From the NCBI GenBank assembly GCA_029864405.1, contig JAOTTP010000005.1, positions 17,580 through 81,579 on the forward strand: 64,000 bases of DNA. Direction: 5' to 3'. A program made the translations under genes and the position numbers. The notes beneath the pieces were generated by a model, which searched no databases, was not told where the DNA came from, and saw nothing but the letters and a program-made list of their open reading frames with translations. Below are positions 1 through 8,487 of the stretch, one piece after another. The stretch comes from Nitrospirota bacterium (lineage in GTDB: Bacteria; Nitrospirota; Nitrospiria; Nitrospirales; UBA8639). How positions within the stretch are numbered: position 1 is the stretch's first letter; the number at the start of each line of letters is the position of its first letter.

Positions 1-270
1 GATGATATCGTTGGCATCCAAAATGGTCCCGAGACGTTGTACGGTCTCTTCGGTGGGTTGGCCTGACGGGACCATGACCCATACGGCTCGCGGTTTGGGT
101 AGTTTGGCGATCAGATCTTCCAATGACGAAGCCGCGGTGGCCCCTTTCGTTTCGGCCTCAGTGATCAAGGCGGCCGACCGGTCGTAGGCGACGACCCGAT
201 GTCCTCCCTGGCTCAACCGAGTGACCATGTTCATCCCCATTTTGCCAAGTCCAATGAAACCGATGTCCAT
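1..270 (-). CDS. gnd: 6-phosphogluconate dehydrogenase, decarboxylating (N-terminal 90 residues only)
   Basis: Partial gene: it starts at ATG 270 and runs off the left edge. The visible residues open with a Rossmann fold NAD(P) loop (IGFIGLGKMGMNMVTRL), followed by VWVMVPSGQPT, which is typical of the short bacterial (GndA/YqeC-type) 6-phosphogluconate dehydrogenases. The enzyme converts 6-phosphogluconate to ribulose 5-phosphate and CO2 with reduction of NAD(P) in the cytoplasm. An AGGAGG-type ribosome site lies 6-8 bases before the ATG. It follows the GH15 gene by 42 bases on the same strand, so the two are probably co-transcribed. The related hydroxyisobutyrate dehydrogenase family shares the N-terminal fold, so the catalytic half outside the window would settle the exact substrate. 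Confidence 0.85.
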   Translation of the reverse strand, partial: MDIGFIGLGKMGMNMVTRLSQGGHRVVAYDRSAALITEAETKGATAASSLEDLIAKLPKPRAVWVMVPSGQPTEETVQRLGTILDANDII

Positions 271-312
271 GTGCGATCCTCCTGTGAGCCCGAGTGATTG
301 CCCCTTCAGTCG

Positions 313-2184
313 TCAATGAGCCTGACGTGAGGGCGATGATGACGGTCGATTACGCCTCACGACAGTGTGGGCGGCACGTTTCGTATTGAGAGCCAGGTCA
401 AGATTGCAGGCGGCCGTAATGAGACCAAAATGCGTAAAGGCCTGGGGGAAATTTCCTAACTGTTCACCCGAGTGTGAGACTTCCTCGGCAAATAAACGAA
501 GATGATTCCCATAGCTTAACATTTTTTCAAAGATCAGTCGTGCTTCCGTCAATCGCCCGGCTTTCGTCAGGGCTTCGACTAACCAAAAGGTACACATGCT
601 GAAGGTGCCTTCTTCGCTATCCAGGCCATCTGATGCGGCCTTGCCGTTTTCATAGCGGTATACGAGACTCCCTAATGACAGTTGTTCTAGGGTGCGGTCA
701 ATGGTTGAGAGCATGCGAGGATCGGTGGGAGACACGAAGAACACGAGAGGCATAATCAGGTTGGCGGCATCCAACGCTTCGCTATCGTAGGATTGGACAA
801 AGGCTCCAATGTCGGCATTCCAACCCCGTTCCATAATTTCCCGGTAAATCCGGTCGCGTTCCGCCATCCATCGAGCCCGGTTGCCTGGAAATCCTCGTTT
901 GTCGGCCAGACGAATGCCGCGGTCTAAGGCCACCCAACACATCACTTTGGAATAGACAAAATGACGGCGTCCTCCCCGGACTTCCCAGATGCCTTCATCG
1001 GGTTGCTCCCAATTGTCGCAGACAAAATCCAAGAGGCGGCAAAGGTTCACCCAGAGATCATATGAAATGGACGCGCCATGTTTATTATAGAGATACACGG
1101 CGTCCATCAGCGCGCCGTACATATCCATTTGCAGTTGGGAGGCAGCGCCATTGCCAATGCGCACGGGGCGGGAACTGCGGTGGCCATCCAGATGGGGGAG
1201 TTCTTCTTCCGTCAGATCACGGCGGCCGTCGATGCCGTACATCAATTGGATGGATCCGTCCGGATTGAGTTCGCAGCAACGGGCATTGAGCCAATCCATG
1301 AATCGGCTGGCTTCCACCGTAAAGCCCAGGCGTAAGAGCCCGTAAATAGAAAAGGCCGCATCCCGAATCCAGGTATACCGATAGTCCCAATTTCGGGGAC
1401 CCCCGATATTTTCGGGAAGGCTGGTCGTGGGAGCGGCCACAATGGCTCCGGTGGGAGCATAGGTCAGGAGTTTGAGGGCTAAGGCGGATCGGTGAACGAC
1501 TTCCCGCCATCGCCCATCGTATTGGCATTGCGCCAGCCAGCGCTGCCAGAAGGCGGAAGTATTGCAAAAAGCTACGTCGCCGGATTCAGGGGTGGATAAC
1601 AGCTGGTCGCCGTTCTTGACTTCCAAATATTCCAAAAAAAATGTCAGGCTTTCACCCTGGTGGAGCGTGAATTCTTGATACGCGAAGTTTTCCCGCGTAT
1701 GAAGGGGAATGGGACTGACCAACCCCACAGATTGATCTCCGGATTGAAAGATGATGCCTTTCGGTCGGGTCTCGATGTCATGGGGATCCCGGCCAAAATT
1801 AAATGCAGGCGCGCATTCAAGTCGAAAGGTGACGGTTCCACGGACAACTGAGAGCATTCGGATAATTTGGTGGCGGCGAGGCCGGTATCCTGCTTCGTCC
1901 GATTCGATAGGCATGAAGTCAGTGAGTTCGCCGACGCCATCATGTTGTAGAAACCGGGTCAGCAGAATATTGGTTTCCGGCAGGTACATTTGTCGAGTAT
2001 TGCCCTTTGTGACGGGGGCAATCTTGAAATACCCTCCCATCTTATGATCAAGAATCGCTCCAAACAGGCTGGGGGAATCAAACCGCGGCAGGCAACACCA
2101 ATCAATGGATCCATCGATACCAACAAGGGCAATGGTATGGAGGTCTCCGATAATCCCGTAATCGCCGATGTTTTTATAACTCAT
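313..2184 (-). CDS. Glycoside hydrolase family 15 protein (glucoamylase/trehalase-like)
   Basis: A 623-residue cytoplasmic protein of the usual length for bacterial GH15 enzymes, which release glucose from alpha-glucans or split trehalose. The N-terminal beta-sandwich region begins with YGIIGDLHTIALVGIDGSID. The (alpha/alpha)6 barrel carries the family signatures GGPRNWDYRYTWIRDA and, near the C-terminus, EEVSHSGEQLGNFPQAFTH, which includes the general-base glutamate region. No signal peptide is visible. It is the first gene of a likely two-gene minus-strand unit with the 6-phosphogluconate dehydrogenase; this pairing is common and suggests that released glucose enters the oxidative pentose phosphate route. 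Whether the substrate is trehalose, maltodextrin or another glucan cannot be read from the sequence. The ATG at 2184 matches the normal start of the family. Confidence 0.9.
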   Translation of the reverse strand: MSYKNIGDYGIIGDLHTIALVGIDGSIDWCCLPRFDSPSLFGAILDHKMGGYFKIAPVTKGNTRQMYLPETNILLTRFLQHDGVGELTDFMPIESDEAGYRPRRHQIIRMLSVVRGTVTFRLECAPAFNFGRDPHDIETRPKGIIFQSGDQSVGLVSPIPLHTRENFAYQEFTLHQGESLTFFLEYLEVKNGDQLLSTPESGDVAFCNTSAFWQRWLAQCQYDGRWREVVHRSALALKLLTYAPTGAIVAAPTTSLPENIGGPRNWDYRYTWIRDAAFSIYGLLRLGFTVEASRFMDWLNARCCELNPDGSIQLMYGIDGRRDLTEEELPHLDGHRSSRPVRIGNGAASQLQMDMYGALMDAVYLYNKHGASISYDLWVNLCRLLDFVCDNWEQPDEGIWEVRGGRRHFVYSKVMCWVALDRGIRLADKRGFPGNRARWMAERDRIYREIMERGWNADIGAFVQSYDSEALDAANLIMPLVFFVSPTDPRMLSTIDRTLEQLSLGSLVYRYENGKAASDGLDSEEGTFSMCTFWLVEALTKAGRLTEARLIFEKMLSYGNHLRLFAEEVSHSGEQLGNFPQAFTHFGLITAACNLDLALNTKRAAHTVVRRNRPSSSPSRQAH

Positions 2185-2529
2185 GTATGTTCCAAATCAT
2201 GGGATATAGGGATATATCAAGAAATTTAAAAACAATATACCCAAAATGGCACGATAAACACTACATATAGCGATAAATTTATCGGTAAGCCTCAAGATAT
2301 AGCTAGTGCTTCAACGAAGAATGAGAGCCAAAAATCTGGTCCTTCATCAGCGGAGTATTTCTTCCTGTGATCCAAATTTGAAGATACGCCCTTGTTTTCG
2401 CGCTTAGTAAACATATTGACGCTTCACTCCACTATTCCACAGTATCGGATGCAAGTATGGCAGGCTGAACAAGAATTGGCCGGAACACAAATGAAAGGAT
2501 ACGTAAAAATAAAAAAAAGAAACCGGAGG
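2185..2529. other. Intergenic gap, no gene seen
   Basis: About 345 bases of AT-rich sequence upstream of the GH15 gene. I see no coding frame with a credible ribosome site and no clear terminator hairpin. The GH15 promoter should lie in the part next to 2184, but I could not single out convincing boxes. Confidence 0.4.
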
Positions 2530-2727
2530 TTACACGCGGATATCAATGAGTCGTGTTGAGCCATCTATGCGGGGTGGTGGCTCTTCGGAGTGTTGATCAA
2601 TGTTCTTTTGTTGTTTTTTCCGGTTGCGGCTATAAAAGCTCCCCTTCTGGCCTACATCTCCATCCTCTACAGTTGAAGCGGATCGTGCGGGGGAGTTCAC
2701 CGGTGGGGAAAAATTATTGATTTCCAT
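2530..2727 (-). CDS. Small hypothetical protein, 65 residues
   Basis: A short polar protein, with no membrane segment or signal peptide, from ATG 2727 with an AAGGTG ribosome-like site about 6 bases upstream. The middle is basic (RNRKKQQKN) and the C-terminus ends in DGSTRLIDIRV, a short hydrophobic tail. I do not recognise the family. It is isolated between the GH15 gene and amgK, so the neighbours give no hint. Its reality rests mainly on the start context and an open frame in an otherwise gene-free stretch; it could be a chance ORF. Confidence 0.4.
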   Translation of the reverse strand: MEINNFSPPVNSPARSASTVEDGDVGQKGSFYSRNRKKQQKNIDQHSEEPPPRIDGSTRLIDIRV

Positions 2728-3013
2728 AGAGCACCTTTACATGTGTGGGTGATTATGGTGGCTTGTGAGGTGTTTCCCTCTCTTACTACTACTTATCGTC
2801 AACATGTTCTCAATCTTTAATGCAAATGTTGAAAGATGTCGCCAGCAGTGTTCCCTGCTTTCGCCGGAGCGGCTTCGCGCAGGCAGGTCCTTATTTGGTC
2901 GTGCGCACGCTCCTCCTTAACGCTCCGCTCATCCAAGCCACTGTAGCCTAGGTAGGAGAATCTGATTGCCAAAATGAGTTTGTCCGATTGATGACAAGAA
3001 GTTGGTATGGCCG

Positions 3014-3019
3014 TATAAT
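3014..3019 (+). promoter_or_regulatory. -10 box (TATAAT) immediately before amgK
   Basis: A perfect TATAAT ends only 8 bases before the amgK ATG at 3028. If used, transcription would start at or within a base or two of the ATG, giving a leaderless mRNA, and indeed no Shine-Dalgarno sequence is present. A candidate TTGATG lies 20 bases upstream, longer than the ideal spacing, so the assignment is tentative. Confidence 0.4.
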
Positions 3020-3027
3020 CGACAGAA

Positions 3028-4140
3028 ATGACGTCTCAAACTTCCCTGTCTTCGACGGCTCTCGATCTCTCGCGTTTATCCTCTACTCTCCGCAAGCATC
3101 TCCCGTTCACCGCCGAACTTGAACAATGTGTGTCGTTGGCGGGCGATGCCTCGAACCGCCGATATTACCGTTTGCACCTTTCCATGGCTCCAGTTTCGTC
3201 TTTGATCCTGATGCAGTTGGCCGATCCGGAAGGGTTTAAAGCCTCTGAGGAGGCGGTCAGTGGGGTGGGGAGCGAAATTGCTGAGTTGCCGTTCATTAAT
3301 ATTCTGAAACACTTGAAGGCTCATGGCGCGTCGGTTCCATCCTTGTATTTCTATGATGAATCGGCAGGCCTGCTCTATCTGGAAGACTTTGGGGATGTGA
3401 CATTAGCTCAGGCCTGCCATGGGGCACCATTGCAGGTGGTCGAAAGATTGTATCGTCAGGCGATCGATCAACTGGTTCACCTTCATGTGGGTGCCTCACA
3501 GCCTTCCGCGTCTGCCTGCTTGGCGTTTACCCGCTCATTCGATGTCTCTTTATATATGTGGGAGTTTGACCATTTTTTGGAATATGGCATCGCGGCGAGA
3601 CAGGGGCGCCCCATGTGTTCAGACGATTGTGTTCCTATCTGTGAGGAATTTCAGAAAATGGCGGATTGGTTGACCAGTCAACCGCAAGTGTTTACCCACC
3701 GTGATTATCATTCCCGTAACTTGATGGTGGATGGGGAACGGCTGGGCATCATCGATTTTCAAGATGCATTGATGGGGCCTGTGACGTATGATTTGGCTTC
3801 CTTGTTACGGGATTCCTACATCGCCCTGGACGAGTCCTTAATCGACCGCTTGATTGCCCGGTACGTGGAAGGGATGCGTCAGAACCTATCATTGCGGCAA
3901 CAAACGGCCATGCTATTACATGACCCTGAAGCGTTTCGTCGGCTGTTTGACTTCACCAGTATTCAACGCAATCTGAAGGCTGCCGGTCGGTTTGTCTATA
4001 TCGATCGGGTAAAAGGTAATCCAAGCTTTTTGGCCTCAATTCCTCAGACGTTGAAGAATGTTCGTGCCAACTTAGAAAAATACCCCCAACTTCACCGATT
4101 GCTCACTCATCTCTCTCCTTATATTCCCGAATGGCAATAG
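3028..4140 (+). CDS. amgK: N-acetylmuramate/N-acetylglucosamine kinase AmgK (aminoglycoside phosphotransferase family)
   Basis: A 370-residue kinase-fold protein. It shows the nucleotide-binding loop GDASNRRYYRL (about residues 42-52), the catalytic loop HRDYHSRNLM (about 224-233) and the metal-binding IDFQDA (about 243-248). AmgK phosphorylates the anomeric hydroxyl of N-acetylmuramic acid during peptidoglycan recycling; the product is turned into UDP-MurNAc by MurU and bypasses de novo synthesis, a route that confers some fosfomycin tolerance where it has been studied. The identification depends strongly on the next gene, a MurU-type nucleotidyltransferase 10 bases downstream, as the two form the usual operon. 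There is no ribosome site before the ATG, consistent with the very close -10 box. Confidence 0.88.
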   Translation: MTSQTSLSSTALDLSRLSSTLRKHLPFTAELEQCVSLAGDASNRRYYRLHLSMAPVSSLILMQLADPEGFKASEEAVSGVGSEIAELPFINILKHLKAHGASVPSLYFYDESAGLLYLEDFGDVTLAQACHGAPLQVVERLYRQAIDQLVHLHVGASQPSASACLAFTRSFDVSLYMWEFDHFLEYGIAARQGRPMCSDDCVPICEEFQKMADWLTSQPQVFTHRDYHSRNLMVDGERLGIIDFQDALMGPVTYDLASLLRDSYIALDESLIDRLIARYVEGMRQNLSLRQQTAMLLHDPEAFRRLFDFTSIQRNLKAAGRFVYIDRVKGNPSFLASIPQTLKNVRANLEKYPQLHRLLTHLSPYIPEWQ

Positions 4141-4150
4141 CTCCCCTCTT

Positions 4151-4885
4151 ATGAAGGCCATGATTTTGGCCGCGGGTTTGGGCACACGCCTTCGGCCGTT
4201 GACCAACACGATTCCCAAACCGTTATTGTCGGTTGGTGGGACGCCACTCATTGTTTGGAATTTGTTGTTGTTGCGAGCATGTGGAATACGTGACGTCATC
4301 ATCAATTTGCATTATTTAGGGAATGTGATCGAAGAAGCGATCGGGGACGGATCTCGTTGGAATATGCAGGTGAGGTATTCTCCTGAACCAACCCTGTTAG
4401 GAACGGGCGGTGGATTGAAAGCGGCTGAGTGGTTTTTTGAGCAGCAACCGTTTTTAGTCATGAATGGCGATACGTTGATCGAGTTGGATGTGAAGGCACT
4501 GATAGAATTTCATCAGACTCATGGTGGTGTAGCGACGTTGGTGCTTCGCGACGATCCACAAGCGGCTCAATGGGGAGCCGTGGAATCGGATGCACACAAT
4601 CGAATCCTCAGAATCAATGGCCGGGGAATGCGCCAGGCCGATTTGACTGGCCCTCTGGTTGAACGGATGTTTGCAGGCGTCCATATTCTCCATCCATCTC
4701 TCCTTCACGATGCTCCTACAGAGACGCCGTTTTCCATCATCGACTCCTATACGAATGAGCTTGCGCGTGGCTCGAAAATATTTGGATTTCTTCATGCCGC
4801 CTATTGGTCCGATATCGGGACGGTGGCGCGCTATGCTCAGGCACAAGCCGATGCCGAGGCCGGAGTGATTTCCCCTCATTCTTAG
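4151..4885 (+). CDS. murU: N-acetylmuramate alpha-1-phosphate uridylyltransferase MurU
   Basis: A 244-residue sugar nucleotidyltransferase, close to the usual 225-240 of MurU. The N-terminal signature AAGLGTRLRPLTNTIPKPLL (residues 7-26) binds the nucleotide triphosphate. The motif MNGDTLIELD carries the metal-binding aspartate, although MurU more often has NGD followed by I or V. The enzyme joins MurNAc-1-phosphate to UTP, completing the AmgK/MurU recycling route in the cytoplasm. It lies 10 bases after amgK with no promoter between them. Sequence alone cannot fully exclude a mannose-1-phosphate guanylyltransferase-like activity, but the short length without a hexapeptide domain and the gene pair favour MurU. 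Confidence 0.87.
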   Translation: MKAMILAAGLGTRLRPLTNTIPKPLLSVGGTPLIVWNLLLLRACGIRDVIINLHYLGNVIEEAIGDGSRWNMQVRYSPEPTLLGTGGGLKAAEWFFEQQPFLVMNGDTLIELDVKALIEFHQTHGGVATLVLRDDPQAAQWGAVESDAHNRILRINGRGMRQADLTGPLVERMFAGVHILHPSLLHDAPTETPFSIIDSYTNELARGSKIFGFLHAAYWSDIGTVARYAQAQADAEAGVISPHS

Positions 4886-5099
4886 AACGTTCTCCTGATA
4901 GGCTACCCAGCATTCCCTCCATAGGAATAAGTTGTCGGCGTGTGATACGAATACTTTGGTTCGGGAATGGGCGACAATAATCGGACCCTCTTTTGACGGG
5001 TTGACGACCAGGACGGCTTGCCAAAAGATATCGATATCGGTTTTATTATCTGAATGCTCCCTGTGGTTTTTCCATTCCTTGCGTCGGGGGAAGGTAATT

Positions 5100-7046
5100 G
5101 TGGCAACTTTTGATCAACTCCACCACTTACTCGAACAGTCCTTGCGGGATTTTCAAGCTGAATCGAGTGACCTCTCCGATACGCAAGAACAGGAACTCAC
5201 TCAGGCGCTTCACCGATTGACGGGTCGACTCACCGAGATTCTTTCAACAAATTCCGACCCATCTCGTACTGGTGAATTGCTTCCGGTTAGCGATCCGACA
5301 GTTTCGCTGACGGCTCCCATTTCTCTACCAGGAACACCTCAGATCCATTTCGTGACTTCGTGTGATGGTGTGGTCCTTATGGCCAATGAGGTGGTGGGTG
5401 ATATCCTGGGGATGGATCTGACCGAGATGGGGCAGGTGTCCATTGCCGATTATGTTGCTCAGGAGGAATGGAGGATTCTTCGAATCCATCTTCGTGCGCT
5501 TGATGCCCCCCATAAGTTCTTGAATAGGGTGCTGACGATTCTTCCAGCAGGAAGACCATCGCAGAAAGTCGCGTGCGTGGTGACGCCCATGTTCGATCAG
5601 TCCCAGAAGGTGGGGGCGTGGCATTGGGGATTGACCCTGGAAGCGGAGGACTCTTCCGCTCAGGCCTTTATCCACTTGATGCAGAGTCTCGAATCGCAAT
5701 TATTTGCCGGCCAGAGTATGGATGGGTGTCTGACGCAGATTTGTGATGGCCTTGTGCGGGCCTTTGGGTTTCCCTTTGTGTGGGTGGCCACTGTGCGAAA
5801 GGGATGTGTGGCCCAGTTACGCGGGCATGCGATGACTGCGGTTTTTGATTGGGAGTCACAGGGGGCTCTATGGTGGAGGGAGGTTTCGCAGCAAGGTGAG
5901 TTGATTCAGGCCTGCGAGGCTTCTGAAATATCACTTCTTTCTCCGTGTTGTCCTCCCACAAGTGCCATGGCTTGGTTTCCGCCCGGATTTCAGTTTCATC
6001 AAGCCTGGGGTGTTCCACTGGCTTTTCAGGAGGATTGTTTCGGTATGCTGGTGGTGTGTTCTGAGAGTACACAGGCGTTTGGTCCGACGGTACTCGGGTG
6101 GTTGCAGGCATTAGGCCATGAGATCGAACGGTTGATGGCGCGTGGAAGGCAACTGGATCAATGGCGATTGCAGAGTGCGGCTATCGGCTCAATGCATGAT
6201 GCGGTGTGTGTGACAGACCCGCAGGGTCGTTTGGAATGGGTGAATAAAGCTTATGCCGCCTTGCAGGGCTCCTCAACTCAATTGGTGCTGGGTTCTCCGT
6301 TGAGTTCGTTCCCACATGAGGAACTGCAAGTCAGGAGGCCCCTGTCAGATTCCTCTGCCAAAGATCTCAGTTGGGTGAAGACCAAGGTGATGAAAACGGG
6401 GAGCAATGGCGAATCTCTGGTTTTTGAGCAAGTCGTGACTCCTTTGGTGAATGAGCAGGGACACCTCACGCATTTTGTGGTGATCTTGCATGATGTGACG
6501 GCTCGTACGACACAAGAATTGCTGATGAAGCATCAGGCTTATCACGATCCATTGACCGATTTACCGAATCGAATTATGTTTGAAGACCGCCTGGAACAGG
6601 CGTTGGCGCAAGCCAGGCGGAATGGGACCTTACTGGCGTTATTCTTTTTGGATCTCGACAATTTCAAGGCCATCAATGATTATTATGGTCATCAAACTGG
6701 AGATCGCGTATTGCGTGTCGTCGCGGAGCGGCTGGCGACTTGTGTGCGATCGACCGATACCGTCGCGCGTTTGTGCGGGGATGAATTTACGGTGATCCTC
6801 CAAGGACTTGAGCATATTCAGGATATTCGGCAGGTGGCGCAGAAAATTTTAGAATGCCTTATTCCGCCCATTCAATTAGGTAAAGAAATTATTCCTATTC
6901 AGATCAGTATCGGGATTTCGGTCTATCCCAATGATTCCACGGATCCGCATCGGTTGTTAGAAATTGCCGATCAGGCGATGTATCGAGCTAAGGAATGCGG
7001 CGGGCAGTGCTGGTATTTCGCAACCCCTGAATGGAATGCCGAATAG
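5100..7046 (+). CDS. PAS-GAF-PAS-GGDEF protein, putative diguanylate cyclase
   Basis: I chose GTG 5100, with a GGGGGAAGG site 5 bases before it, over a TTG 168 bases upstream. The 648-residue cytoplasmic protein has a short helical start, a PAS-like domain (about 75-180), a GAF-like region (about 195-345), a second PAS domain (about 355-470) and a C-terminal GGDEF domain (about 485-645). The signature is CGDEF (near residue 558) instead of GGDEF, with an RSTD inhibitory-site motif exactly five residues before it. Diguanylate cyclases make c-di-GMP from two GTP. The first glycine is replaced, so activity may be reduced, but the catalytic D-E pair is present. No membrane segment is visible. The gene stands alone on its strand after murU. 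Confidence 0.85.
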   Translation: MATFDQLHHLLEQSLRDFQAESSDLSDTQEQELTQALHRLTGRLTEILSTNSDPSRTGELLPVSDPTVSLTAPISLPGTPQIHFVTSCDGVVLMANEVVGDILGMDLTEMGQVSIADYVAQEEWRILRIHLRALDAPHKFLNRVLTILPAGRPSQKVACVVTPMFDQSQKVGAWHWGLTLEAEDSSAQAFIHLMQSLESQLFAGQSMDGCLTQICDGLVRAFGFPFVWVATVRKGCVAQLRGHAMTAVFDWESQGALWWREVSQQGELIQACEASEISLLSPCCPPTSAMAWFPPGFQFHQAWGVPLAFQEDCFGMLVVCSESTQAFGPTVLGWLQALGHEIERLMARGRQLDQWRLQSAAIGSMHDAVCVTDPQGRLEWVNKAYAALQGSSTQLVLGSPLSSFPHEELQVRRPLSDSSAKDLSWVKTKVMKTGSNGESLVFEQVVTPLVNEQGHLTHFVVILHDVTARTTQELLMKHQAYHDPLTDLPNRIMFEDRLEQALAQARRNGTLLALFFLDLDNFKAINDYYGHQTGDRVLRVVAERLATCVRSTDTVARLCGDEFTVILQGLEHIQDIRQVAQKILECLIPPIQLGKEIIPIQISIGISVYPNDSTDPHRLLEIADQAMYRAKECGGQCWYFATPEWNAE

Positions 7047-7683
7047 TCCTTGTCCCGCTGACTCGTCCTGTATTCGTCCCGAGAACTAAGCTCCAGGACC
7101 ACTCTAGATAGAAAATTTTTTGTATTTCATCAGATAGCCTTTAGGACGAGGAGGAGAGGGCGTATCTCCCGTTCCACCTCATCTCCATCCGACTGTGCCT
7201 GACATGCCTCCTCAAAATTTCCATCGATCCTACGCACGCCTCATCTCGCCTAGCCATCTTCCGTGTCGGGGTGTTCTGTCAGCGCGTTGAGGAAAAGCCA
7301 CGATTGTTGAGTAAATGCTGCGTAAGGTATGCACGCGTTTCCTTTTGCCGTCCAGGTTTTTCTCTCAAATCCTTCTTTATCCTCCCCTGGGCCATTGTGC
7401 CATGTTGTGAGGATGGCTCAAGGAATGGTTCTCATCCAGATCATGGTCGGAAATCCCTAACTCTGCAGTCCACCTATGGAATTTTGAATGATTGGTGTGC
7501 AATTCTTCTTTCGACTGTTCGCAAATGAGGGTGTTTCCGTTACTGAGACGTCCCGACGAGGAGTTCCTATCCTGTTAGGCAGGATCCCTTGGCCTTGTTT
7601 TTGCATTTTTAAAAATAGTGGACGATTTTATAGAGGCATTTGGTGGTTTGTTCGCTGTAGCCGTTGAACAAGGAGTCCGCATC
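7047..7683. other. Intergenic gap, no gene supported
   Basis: Roughly 640 bases between the GGDEF gene and pal. An 85-codon frame at 7271-7528 exists but lacks a ribosome site and any recognisable composition, so I do not call it. No rho-independent terminator with a clear T-run was found. The stretch probably holds the pal-cpoB promoter near its right end. Confidence 0.4.
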
Positions 7684-8430
7684 ATGACTGTTCATTCATC
7701 AACCCGCAGAATCTATGTTTGGGGAATAGTGATCCTGATGATGTTGCTGGCCACCGGGTGTGCACATCGTTCTTCACATGGAGTCCATAAATATGGCAAA
7801 AAAACTGGCGCGCCGACCGTGGTGGCCTCAGAGGGAGATTTTTCAACGGGAGCTTCGGAAAAAGAATTAAACAAAGGGACCTCTGCTGGCGAAGGGTATT
7901 TCCCTGAAGGGGCAGGAACATTGTCCGATCTGCTTGCGGAAGACCCCATGATACAGGAAGACCATACATTTGGTTCAGATCTGACGTCTCCTGTTGCTCC
8001 CAATGATTATTGGGGGAATCGAACGCGTGCCGAACAATTGACGGCCCAAAGCGGGTTGCGGGATGTGCATTTTGAATTTGATAGCTTTCAACTCAATGAA
8101 CAAGCCAAGGCGACATTAGGCGCCAACGCGGAGTGGCTGAAAGCTCATCCGCATGCGGAGATTACCATTGAAGGACATTGCGATGATCGCGGGACCGCTT
8201 CCTATAACCATGTCTTAGGTGAAAAGCGTGCGATTCGCACCAAAACCTATCTCGCCAGCATGGGAGTCCCTGCTGAGCGGCTCCATGTTATGTCATTCGG
8301 TAAGGAGAATCCGGCCTGTTGGGATTCGACCGAACCGTGTTTCCAGAAGAATCGGCGCGCTCATCTCGTCTTGGATATCAGTGTGGCCTCAACCCCAATG
8401 CCATATGTTGCCGACCGCCGGGATTGGTAG
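7684..8430 (+). CDS. pal: Peptidoglycan-associated lipoprotein Pal (OmpA family)
   Basis: Start ATG 7684 was chosen because AAGGAG sits 8 bases upstream and a lipoprotein signal follows at once: a hydrophobic stretch ending in the lipobox LLATGC with the lipidated cysteine at residue 26. The 248-residue protein then has a low-complexity linker and a C-terminal OmpA-like domain (about 125-240) with TIEGHCDDRGTASYN, the diaminopimelate-binding region. Pal anchors the outer membrane to peptidoglycan as part of the Tol-Pal system, which acts at the division site. The linker is longer than in E. coli Pal. The next gene 57 bases downstream is the Tol-Pal partner CpoB/YbgF, which supports the call; tolQRAB are not in the window. 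Confidence 0.92.
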   Translation: MTVHSSTRRIYVWGIVILMMLLATGCAHRSSHGVHKYGKKTGAPTVVASEGDFSTGASEKELNKGTSAGEGYFPEGAGTLSDLLAEDPMIQEDHTFGSDLTSPVAPNDYWGNRTRAEQLTAQSGLRDVHFEFDSFQLNEQAKATLGANAEWLKAHPHAEITIEGHCDDRGTASYNHVLGEKRAIRTKTYLASMGVPAERLHVMSFGKENPACWDSTEPCFQKNRRAHLVLDISVASTPMPYVADRRDW

Positions 8431-8487
8431 AGGTCTCTTGCCGGCCATGGTTCGTTCATGGGTATTGAGAGAATTAAGGAAGACACT

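Noticed and set aside
1062..1345. Plus-strand frames inside the GH15 gene
   Set aside because: They are antisense shadows of a well-conserved coding region.
4932..5099. Upstream TTG start for the GGDEF protein
   Set aside because: GTG 5100 has an excellent ribosome site at the right distance, and the extra residues (Cys/Ser/Trp-rich) do not resemble the domain start.
7271..7528. 85-codon frame between the GGDEF gene and pal
   Set aside because: No ribosome site, Cys/Ser/Phe-rich composition unlike a folded protein, no neighbour support.
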